Assembly: GCA_025267735.1 (NCBI GenBank)
Contig: CM046305.1
Span: forward strand, 39,453,108 to 39,517,107
From: Mactra quadrangularis
Taxonomy: Eukaryota; Mollusca; Bivalvia; Venerida; Mactridae
Length of the DNA: 64,000 nucleotides
Reading direction: 5' to 3'
The notes under the pieces were generated by a model that was not told where the DNA came from, made no database searches, and worked only from the letters and a program-made list of their open reading frames with translations. This document shows, one piece after another, positions 27,701 to 39,700 of the stretch. The number at the start of each line of letters is the position of its first letter. Positions within the stretch are counted from its first letter, which is position 1. A program made the position numbers and the translations under genes.

Positions 27701-30700
27701 TTAGGCCCAACTTGAGTATTATAATAAGCCGAAGTGGTATGTTGGTTCGGATGAACCAACAAAATGTGATTTTTGCATGCTGTATGATGCTGGTAAGCTT
27801 TTTCTATTGGTAACTTTTCTTTCATTAATGAGGACTTTCCTAGCAAGCTTTCCGCTAGGAATATGTACATATGTTCCGAATCGTCAAAGTAGATTGACAT
27901 AAGTAACAAATATTTATAGAGTGTTATGTCATCGTTTCAAACATTTGAACTGTGATGATGTTTCATATTAAAAATAGATTCCGAACATTTAAAATAATTG
28001 CTTTGTATTTGTACATTCTCATTATGGTGTCTTGTGTGAATTTTGTCTGTTTCTAGCCCCTGACCGGTGTTCACACTGGATAGAAATATAAGATAGCCCT
28101 CTATTTATATGTCAGTCTGTCCGGTCAAACATGGATTCTACAATTTCGAGAAGAGACACTCAGAATTGACGAAACTTGGTGAGTGAATTGGTTCCAATCT
28201 TGATAATTCTCATCTAAGTGTTTTTAATCAGAGTTGTTGCTGCATATACATTTTATTCGTATCGATTTCATATTGTAATCAGTTCTTCAAATTATGTTTC
28301 AGTTTCCCATGATGTCCTTCAACATGATCGCAGCTGTAAAATAAAAATATGTGTCTCATGCATGAGAAATTCATATTGTAACCCATTATGGTGTCATTCA
28401 TGCAGAAAAGAAATAATTCCAAATATTGGTAAGCAATTTTGTGAGCAGATTATCAGATATGTATTATTGTGTTAACTTTCTGATATATGCAATGAATCAA
28501 TAGGTATAAGTATAATGTATGGTATAAATTCATATATAATTGATTTATTAATATGATGATTATTCTTTTTTAATGAAAATTTTTGCATTTATTAATATCC
28601 TTTTCATACGTCCGTTGGAAAGTGGGACGTAATATGTTATGATATTGTTCGTCTTTCCGTGGAAAATTACTAGTCCGGATATTGACTCAGAAATGATGTA
28701 ACTAGGTGTGTGAATAGCTATGGGGAAGAGGGTTCCCTATCGATCTTGAGTTCCAGGGTCAAACGACTAGGTCCCTTGAACTTAAAATATAAAAAATATA
28801 GAAACTTAGTTCGGAAAATATCTCAATACAGACTGTACCTAGGTTTACCAAATTTTAATTGTGGACCACGTGGTAAAATGTGTATAGCTCTTGGCTCAGG
28901 TATGTGGCCAATTGAATCTGACCCAGGGGCCAAAGGTCAAGCTCACTTGGACATCATATAAAAAAACTGTTAGGTCGATAACTCTTCGGCCAGGTTCACC
29001 AAATTTTATGTGTGGATAGCCCATGGGTGGAGTTATGCCCTATTGGTTCTCAGGCCCTTGTGTAAAAGGTCAATGTCTCTGGAAGTTCATATTGGAAACT
29101 GTGTGCCAGTGATAACTCGCCAACGGCTGTAATTAGGTTAATGAAATCTTTGAGTTGGATAGCCCAGTAAATGATGCGATCAACTTATTTGAGTCTCTGG
29201 GTGTATAATGCCCCGCCAAGCTCTTGTTAACTCCATCGCGTGAGGATTTAGTATAAAAATGCCACTGCGATTCATAAACACGATTGGCAGTTAAAATAAT
29301 ATAAAAAATTGCCACGGAAATGTATTTATTGACACGAATTACGTGAGCGGTTTCATCGAAGTCGTTAGAAAACGATAAGGAAGTACTTATTTTTTTTAAA
29401 AAAGTTAATAATATTGTTAGTATTGATAAAAAGATTATTTATTTCCACAATTATTTGAGGAATTTGATATAACTCGTTTTATTAGTTTAAAAATGGTTTT
29501 AAATGCGTTTTAAACAATTGACTTATGATTTCTCCTCTTACAAAGTTTACATCTCACAAATTTTTATACGCCCGTTTTGAAAAAAACGGTCGTATTATGA
29601 TATGATGTTGTCCGTCTGTCCGTCCGTCCGTCTGTCCGTCTGTCCGTCCGTGGACAATTGCTTGTCCGGATGATAACTCAAGAAAGGATATACCTAGGTT
29701 CCTAAAATTTTATGTGTGGATAGCCCTTGGGTAAAGGAGGTTCCCTATTGATTTTGAGACCCCAGGGTAAAAGGTCAAGGTCACTGGGACTTAAAATAGG
29801 TAAAACTTGTCCGGACAATAACTGAACCACCAATGTACCTAAGTTCACCAAATTTAATGTAAGAGTAGCCCATGTGTCAAAGATGTTCCCTATTGGTTTT
29901 GGGGCCCCTGCATGAAAGGTCAAGGTCACAGTGGCATCATATGGGGAAAAAACTTGTCCTGACAATAACTTAACAACCAATCTACCTAGGTTCACCAAAT
30001 TTTATGTGAGAGAAGCCCATGTGTCAAGGATGTTCCCAATCGGTTTTGGGGCCTCTGGGTCAATGGTCAAGGTCACTGGGACATCAAATTGAAAAACCTT
30101 GTCCGGACCATAACTCAACAATGCCTGTACCTAGGTTCACCAAATTGTATGTAAGAGTAGCCCATGTGTCAAAGATGTGCCCTATAGGTTTATGGGGCCC
30201 CAGGTTCAAAGGTCAAGGTCTCAGGGGCATTATATGGAAAAACTTTGTCCAGACAATAACTGAAACACCAATATACCTAGGTTCACCAAATTGTATGTAA
30301 GAGTACCCCATGTGTCAAGAATATGCCCTATTGATTTAGGGGCCCCTGGGTCAAAGTTCAAGGTCACAGTGGCATCATATTGATAAACATTGTCCGGGTA
30401 ATAACTCAACAATGACTGTACCTAGGTTCACCAAATTTCATGTGAGAGTAGCCCATGTGTCAAGGATGTACCTTATCAGTTTTGGGAAAACAGGATTAAG
30501 TTTAAATCTTAAACCAGAAGATATCAAATTACCAAGCTGTGACTTCAAATGTTCTATCATTATGTTTATAAAGTCAAAACGGCAAACAATGAAACACTTG
30601 TCCAGACATTAACTGAACCACCAATGTACCTAGGTTCTCCAAATTTATGCGAGGGTAGCCCTTGGGTAAAGGTTATGCCCTATTGGTTTTGGGGCTCCTG

Positions 30701-33700
30701 GGTCAAAGGTCAAGGTCACAGGGGCATCATATTTAAAATCCTTTTTTGGACAATAACTCATCAACTACTGTACCTAGGTTCACAAAATTTTATGTGAAGG
30801 TAGCTCTTGTGTCAAGGATGTTCCCAAAAGGTTTTGGGGCCCCAGACCCAAAGGTTAAGGTCACAGAGGCATCGTATGGAAAAACCTTGTCCAGACAATA
30901 ACTGAACAACCAATGTACCTAGGTTCACTAAATTTGGCGTGAAAGTAGCCCATGTGTCATGGTTATGCCCTATTGGTTTTGGGGCACCTTGGTCAAAGGT
31001 CAAGGTCACAGGGGCATCATATTGAAAAACATTGTCCGGATAATTACTCAACAATGATTGTACCAAAGTTCACTAAATTTCATGTGAGAGTAGCCCATGT
31101 GTCAAGGATGTACCTTATCAGTTTTGGGAAAACAGGATTAAGTTTAAATCTTAAACCAGAAGATATCAAATTACCAAGCTTTGACTTCAAATGTTCTATC
31201 AATATGTTTATAAAGTCAAAACGGCAAACAATGAAACACTTGTCCAGACAATAACTGAACCATCAATGTACCTAGGTTATCCAAATTTTATGTGAGGGTA
31301 GCCCTTGGGTAAAGGTTACGCCCTATCGGTTTTGGGGCTCCAGGGTTAAAGGTCAAGGTCACAGGGGCATCATATTGAAAATCCATGTTTGGACAATAAC
31401 TCATCAACTACTGTACCTAGGTTCACAAAATTTTATGTGAAGGTAGCCCTTTTGTCAAGGATGTTCCCAATAGATTTTTGGGCCCCAGACCCAAAAGTCA
31501 AGGTCACAGAGGCATCATATGGAAAAACCTTGTCATGACAATAACTGAACAACCAATGTACCTAGGTTCACTAAATTTTATGTGAAAGTAGCCCATGTGT
31601 CAAGGTTATGCCCTATTGGTTTTTGGGCGCCTTGGTCAAAGGTCAAGGTCACAGGGGCATCATATTGAAAAACATTGTCTGGGTAATTACTCAACAATGA
31701 CTGTACCTAAGTTCACCAAATTTAATGTGACAGTAGCCCATGTGTCAAGGATGTGCCTTATCAGTTTTGGGGAAACAGGGTCAAGTATAAACATTAAACC
31801 AGAAGATATCAAATTACCAAGCAGTGACTTCATATGTTCTATCAATATGTTTATAAAGTCAAAATGGCAAACAATGAAACTTTTGTCCAGGCAATAACTG
31901 AACCACCAATTTACCTAGGTTCATCAAATTCTATGTGAGGGTAGCCCTTGTGTCAAGGATATGCCCTAATGGTTTTGGGGCTCCTGGGTCAAAGGTCAAG
32001 GTCACAGAGGCATCACATTGAAAAACCTTGTTTGGACAATAACTCAACAAGGACTGTACCTAGGTTCATAAAATTTTATGTGAATGTAGCCCTTGTGTCA
32101 AGGATGTTCCCAATAGGTTTGGGGCCCCAGACCCAAAGGTCAAGGTCACAGAGGCATCATATGGAAAAACCTTGTCCAGACAATAACTGAACAACCAATG
32201 TACCTAGGTTCACTAAATGTTTTGTGAGAGTAGCCCATGTGTCATGGTTATGTCCTATTGGTTTTAGGGCCCCTGAGTCAAAGGTCAAGGTCACAGGGGC
32301 ATCATATTGAAAAACATTGTCCGTGTAGTAAATCAACAATGACTGCACTTAAGTTCACCAAATTTCATGTGAGAGTAGCCCATGTGTCAAGGATGTTCCC
32401 TATTGATTTTAGGGCCCCTGGGCCAGAAGATATCAAATTACCAAGCAGAGACTTCAAATGTTCAATCAATATGTTAACAAAGTCAAAATGGCAAACCATG
32501 GAAATAATGCTATATTTAATAAGTAACCAGATGGGAGCCCGTGCAAGCACGGGCTTTAGGTAATGACAATAAAGGGAAATAACCGCTGCGGGGAGTTTGG
32601 TCTATTTTTAGGTTCATCTAGAACTTTTTTAGACACAAAAAACCCAATATTTTTGTTGATTTTGGCAGTTTTTGCAAATATCAAGAGGCTTTGTCAAAAA
32701 AAATTGTCAACTTGATATGCCTGTATATAGGTGCTCCAGCGAAAAACAAAAGATTTATTCAAAGCTGCGCAGTTTCTTCCACAAAACAGGAAACACGCAA
32801 ATTTAATAATATAAAAATGAATTTAGTTCACCAAATTCACCCATGTGTTAAGGATGTTCCCAATTGGTTTTGGGTCAAAACTGGGTCAAAGATCTAGGTC
32901 ACAGGGGCATCATATGGACAACCCTTGTCCGGACAATAACTAAACAATGATTGTACCTAGGTTAACCAAATTTTATGTGGATCAGCCCATTTGTCAAGAT
33001 GTAATGTGTTGATAGCTCTTTGGTATTTGATGTTCTCTTTTAATTTGGAAACCCCAGGGACAAAAGTCAAGGTCACAGGGACTTAATTCATATTGAAACA
33101 TTTTCCGGACAGTTACTCAATAATAATTGTACCTACATTGTAGGTTTTCCAAATCTTATTTAAGGGTAGCCTTAATGTCTAGCATATGCCCCTTTGGTTT
33201 TAGGTTTCTGGGTTAAAGGTTAAAGTCAAAAGAAAAATCATGAGGAAAAACCTTGTCCAACAACCAACTTGACCTAAGATCACCAAATTTTATGTATCAA
33301 TACTCTTTGGCTCAAGGGCGAGAACTTTTGGTTTTGAGGCCCAAGGGTCAAGGTCACTGGAAGTTTGTATGGGAAAACTTTGTGTCGGTGATAAATCAAC
33401 CATGGCTGTACCTAGGTTCTCAAAATCTTTGCTTTGGATAGCCCTCCAGTTAAGAATGGGACCTATTCTGAGATCCCGGGGTCATTGGTCAAGGTCACAG
33501 GGACTTTATATGAGATAGAACACAGCATGGACTGCACACGGGCGTATGATGCCCCGCCCAGCGGAGCTCTTGTTAATCAATAGACTTTTTAGATATAAAT
33601 GAATTAAGTGCGTTATATCTTATATCTTTAAAAAGTCAATACTGGCATAAAATGATGCAATATTTCTGTAAAAAGTGTTTATTTTATTTTATACATTTTT

Positions 33701-36700
33701 ATGAATGGTGAAAAACTCATTCATTTTTTCTTTATTGCCACCATGTTCTATAAGGTTAATTATTAAATCGTTAACTTGAGCGCAGTTACTGATTTCATAG
33801 TCAAACGATACTGATATGTGGTTTTTAAGACTGCAAAACTGTCACGGTTTTTTGGTGTTTCCCAATGATAATTTAATATGATGGAAGAAATAACCATGTA
33901 ATGTTTTATTGAATTTGAATTATTGTAATTTCTTAAAACCAGCTTGATTATTGAATTGTACTTTTTTATAACAGAAACCCCCTCAAATGTGTAGTGTGAC
34001 TGTTACTCATTTATCCTTTTTTAAATTAAATCTTATAAAAAGATATTTATAGATAGAAAAATAAATTTTTAGCTCGACTTTTCGAAGATGATGATAAAAA
34101 AAATTTACTTACTAAATGAGGAAATTCTACCTTTCTTGATCAAACCGACCAAACAAAGGTTATTATGAACTGATATTTTATAACCAGGCAAATCCTCGAA
34201 TTCCCATGATATCAATATTATACATCATATTTTGTTTTCTAATTCATCTTGAATTGGATAAAACCCGGGTCGATAGCGCAGTTGGTAGCGCGCCGGGATT
34301 CGGATACTCGTGCCCGAGGGGGTGCGGGTTCGAATCCCACCCGGGGAGGTTATACCCTTGCATGAAAATTTGACAATAATGTCGATTTTCCTCAATTGAT
34401 TAGATAATATGGAGAAGTTTCCGGCCTTGTGGAAGGGTAGGTGAGTACTGGTTATAGACAATGGTCCAGGAAAGCTAGGTTAGGTGCGCTGGACGCCGTG
34501 AAATGACCTAAATTGTGTTGATACGGCGTTAACTCCAATAATTAAATTAAATTAAATTGTATTGGATAAGAAAACTTCTAAAATTTGCTTGAATTGTACA
34601 TTTGGTGTTATCTTCAATCATAAATTAAAAATGACTGTGTAATCTACGGCGTTCTGCAATTCGTTCTAGAAATAGAGTGTTCAATATGTCAGACATTTAT
34701 CTATAATGATATTATACAATGGTGACAGGTAAAACGTTCAAACTTTGATCTATTTTGAGAGTTTGAACCAAAAACTTCACTTTGTTTTTACTTATGTCAT
34801 TTTTTTCCGCCAGGGCGTAATTGGGTTGGCATGATATTAGCAGGTAATGATACAAAAATTGAGACATTAGCTAAAGTATTCACAGAAGATGGAGAAAAAA
34901 TAAAAACAGTGGTAACTTCAAAATGTCCACTTGTAATGGGAATAAGGTAAGGAAATTGAAGTCTATTCTTGTACTTGGGAATGACTATCATGTGAATCAA
35001 TATTTAAGTTTTTCCCAAATACAGTGTGCCAATTTTAATTGAAAGACACAACACCCGTTTTTTACGTTAAGATTTGCATCATGCGTCAGTCTTTAATGCC
35101 CGTTTTGAAAAAAAAACGTTTTATGTTATGATGTTGTCCGTCCCTCCGTCTGTCCGTCCGTGGACAATTGCTTGTCCGGATGACAACTCAAGAAAAAAAT
35201 GTACGTTGGTTCCTGAATTTTATGTGTGGATAGTCCTTGGATGGATTTTGAGACCCCCTGGATCAAAGGTCAAGGTCACTGGGACTTAAAATAGGTAATA
35301 CTTGTCCGGACACTAAGTGAACAGCAAATGTACCTAGGTTCACCAAATTGTTTGTGAGAGTAGCCCATGTTTGAAGGATTTGCCTGATTGGTTTTGGGGC
35401 CCCTGGGTCAAAGGTCAAGGTCACAGGGGCATCATATTGAAAAAAATTGTCCGGGTAAAAACTCAACAATGACTGTACCTAGGCTTACCAAATTTCATGT
35501 GAGAGTAGCCTATGTGACAAGGATGTGCCATATCAGTTTTGGGGAGACAGGGTCAAGTTTAAACCTTCAACCAGAATCAATCAAAATACCAAGGAGTGAC
35601 TTCAAATGTTCAATCAATATGTTTATAAAGTCAAAATGGCATGCAATAAAAATTTTGTGCGGACAATAACTGAACCACCAATGTACCTAGGGTTCACTAA
35701 ATTTTATGTGAGAGTAGCCAATGTATCAAGGTTTTGCCTTATTGGTTTCGTGGGCCCTGGGTCAAAGTTCAAGGTCACAGTGGCATCATATTGAAAAACA
35801 TTGTCCAGGTATATGTTGATAACTCAACATTGCCTTCACCAAATTTTATGTGATAGTAGCCCATGTGCCAAAAATGTTTCCTTACGGTTTAGGGCCCCTG
35901 AGTCTAGTTTAAACCTTCAACAAGAAGATATCAAATTACCAAGCTGTGACTTCAAATATTCAATCAATATGTTAATAAAGTCAAAATGGCAAACAATAGA
36001 AATAATGCTTTATTTAATTAGTAACATGAAATTAGTCCACCAAATTTTATGTGAGAGTAGCCCATGTGTCAAGGATGCTCCCTATTAGTTTTGAGGCCCT
36101 GGAACAAAGGTCAAGGTCGTAGGGGCATCATATTGAAATACCTTGTCAGGAAAATAGCTAAACGATGCTTGTACCGAGGGTAACTAAATTTTATGTGGAT
36201 CAGCCCATTTGTCAAGGAGTAATGTGCTGATAGGTCTTTGGTAGAGGATGTTTCCTTTCGATTTGGAGACACCAGGGTCAAAAGTCTAAGTCACTGGAAC
36301 GAAATTTACATTAAAACATTTTCCGGACAATAACTATAATGATTGTACCTAGGTTCACCGAATTTTATTTAAGGGTAGCCTATGTGTCTAGCATATGTCC
36401 CTTTGGTTTTAGGCCCCTGGGTCTTAGGTCAAAGTCACAAGGAAATCTGGGGAAAAACCTTGTCCAACAACTATATCTAAGATCACCAAATTTTATGTAT
36501 CAGTAATCTTTGGGTCAAGGGTAAAAACTTTTGGTTCCGATGCCCCAGGTTAAGGTCACTGGGAACCCGGGTCGATAGCGCAATTGGTAGCGCGCCGGGA
36601 TTTGGATACTCGTGCCCGAGGGGGTGCGGGTTCGAATCCCACCCGGGGAGGTTATACCCTTCCATGAAAATTAGACAATAATGTCAATTTTTTCTCCATT

Positions 36701-39700
36701 AATTAGATAATATGGAGAAGTGTCCGGCCTTGTGGAAGGGTAGGTGAGTACTGGTTATAGACAGATGTCCAGGAAAGCTAGGTTAGGTGAGCTGGACGCC
36801 GTGAAATGACTTAAATTGTGTTGATACGGCGTTAAATCCAATACATAGATAAATAAATACAAGGTCACTGGAAGTTTGTATGGGAAAACTTTGTGCCGGT
36901 AATAACTCAACCGTGGCTGTACCTAGGTTCTCAAAATCTTTGCTTTGGATAGCCCTCCAGTTAAGGAAGGGACCTATACTGATATCCGGGGGTCATTGGT
37001 CAAGGTCATAGGGACTTCATATGAGATAGAACGCAGCATGGACAGCAAACGGGCGTATGTTTTCATTTAAAAAGTATTTTATGTAGAATAATCCTCTCTA
37101 GATCTTACAGCGCAAGAATTTTGACGATCACACATTATTTGTGAATCTGGTGAAGATTAAAAACTATGACTGTAAAACAGGTGTTTGAGACATTTTTCTC
37201 TATATATTAAAATATGGAAAAAATTGTGTCGCATATTATTATCATCATTATCATCTAATTTCTAAAAATCCTCAGCCAGTGTATTCAACCCGTTGTGATT
37301 TATTAAAAAAGTACCTCACACATAAGACTAATCAAAGAAACGCCCCTTAAATTTGAGGGGTTGTCCCTAGGACCCGACTTGTAAATAGAACTCTCTTGTT
37401 AGTCCCTTACCGGTTTTTTTTACCGGAGAGGACTTTAGGTTTGCGTTCCGTCCGTCTATTCGTCTGTCTGTCTGTCAGCTTTAATCCCGCGATATCGATA
37501 AAAGTATCCAAGCTATTTTGCCGAAACTTGTTATGTGAATACATGTAGATAATGCATGTCATTGTCTTTCCTTTTTATCCCCCGACGATCGAATCGGGAG
37601 GGGATATAGTTTTGGCGTAGTCCGTCCGTCCTTCCTTCTGTCCGTCCATCCGTCCGTCCGAATTTCGTTTCCGGAGTAGTTCTCTGCAACTACTGGCTAG
37701 AATTCAACGAAATTTTATAAGAATCATCAATATCAAGAGGACATGCGCATATCGTCAGCTTGTTCCGGTCAGACGCTTTAACTCAGAGTCATGGCCCTTC
37801 ATTAGTTATGCAGTATGCATATGGAGTAAAAATCGTTTCCGCGCTAATTCTCTGCAACTACTGGCTGGAATTCAACGAAACTTTATGGGAATCTTCAATA
37901 CCAAGAGAAGATGCGCATATCGTCGCCTTGTTCCGGTCAGACCTTTCAGCACAGAGTTATTGTCTTTGATTAATTGTGCAGTGTTCATATAGAGAAATAT
38001 TGCTATTTCGTTGCAACAGCTGGATTGATTTCAACAAGATTTTATGGAAACTAAAGAAATTTGCATGTCATTGGCACGTCCTGATAACTTTATTAAACAC
38101 GGAGTTATGTATGGTTCCTGTTATATCTACAACAATGAACCAATGAACCACTCCAGAGATGTATTTATTTAAAATTTGCAAATTCAGTTGTTGGCAAAGA
38201 ATTGAAAATACAAGCCCGTGTGGATTGAAACATTTAGTTCCAATAAAACCAGTTTCTTCTACATTTTTCATCACTGACAAGAAGACTGTACCAGTTTAAA
38301 GAAAATGTGTCCTGGTGTACTTGCTTATGCACTCACAGTCCACAAAGCCGCATATATATTTAATCACTTCCTTCAAAAGAGTGGTTTACATGAGCATATA
38401 CATCTACACCAACTCATATCCTAGGTGATGTACTTGACCCTATTATAAGCCAGGTACCAAACCAGATAAGAACCCTCCAAAATTAAATCATCCTTGGGGA
38501 TTTAAATCAAACCGGAAATACTGAGATATTTCATCACTTCCTACAAAAGAATGGTTAACATCAGTATATAACAACGTCTACTCACAGCCTAGGTTGTGTA
38601 CTTGAACTTATCATAAGCCAGATTCCAAAAAATGCAGACATTTACATAGATAGTCCCTTACAGACCATATTTTCATTGCAGTAAAGCTCTTAGGAATTCA
38701 GACAGAGTGATCAGTAACACAGGTAAAGACGTCAAATTCTTATATTTTGGTTATCCGAGGTAGCAGCAGATTCTTTATTTATGGTTACAAAAAAACATTG
38801 ACACATCAGACCATCAAGTCAATGAAGTGATTGGCACCATACACCACATCGATATCCCTTCGGACAAATCACGCCAAAGATGCATTTACAATAGATCTTC
38901 AGTAAGTCAAAGTTGAAAGAACTTACAACTTCGTCACATCGGGACTTTGACTCATTAATACTGGTCTCAATGTAATAACAAAATTTCGAGACGTTGATGT
39001 ATACAAGCAAGTTACTTTGACACATCGAAAAGTTCACAAATAAAATTTCGACTCATATGTAGGTTTTATAAAGAATTCATAGGGAAAAAATCTTGACTTT
39101 CATTTTACTACGGCACTGCGAGGAAATCGACTAATCGATTGAAACATAGTTTGAAACATAGAATATCTATTGTATTTAAAATTTGCTCATTCACTTGTTG
39201 GCAAAAAGTTAGAGAAAACAAGCAAATCTGGTTTGATACAGTTAGTTCCAATATAACCAGTTTCTTCCACATTTTTCATCACTGACAAGAAGACTGTACC
39301 AGTTGAAATAAAATGTGTCCTGGTGTATTCGCTTATGCACTCACAGTCCACAAGGCGGCATATATATTTCATCACTTCCTTCAAAAGAGTGGTTTACATC
39401 AGTATATATTAACACCAACTCACAGCCTAGGTGATGTACTTGACCCTATTATAAGCCTGATACCAAACCAGACATGTACAAAGCCAGTCCCTTACACAGA
39501 CCACCATTATATTGCAGTCTTTACGGCAAATATTCACTATTTCTTAACATGGGCGACACTAAATAGTTCTCTTCAAATGTTGTAAAGTTAACAATATGTG
39601 GTTAAAAAAATGTTTTTAGTTAGATGATATTTTTGTGTTTGTACAATATCACTTTTATATGCCCGAAAAAATTTGGCACATATTATGCTATACCTTCTGG

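Noticed and set aside
29702..32563. Many 60-108-codon frames on both strands
   Set aside because: All lie in the tandem units of element E and repeat the same peptides, so they are not genes.
29600..33575. CRISPR-like regular repeats
   Set aside because: Repeats are about 140 bp without unique spacers, diverged, in a eukaryotic intron.
34262..34350. Possible tRNA gene
   Set aside because: It has A- and B-box-like segments but continues into a common SINE body with a simple tail and target duplications, and recurs three times.
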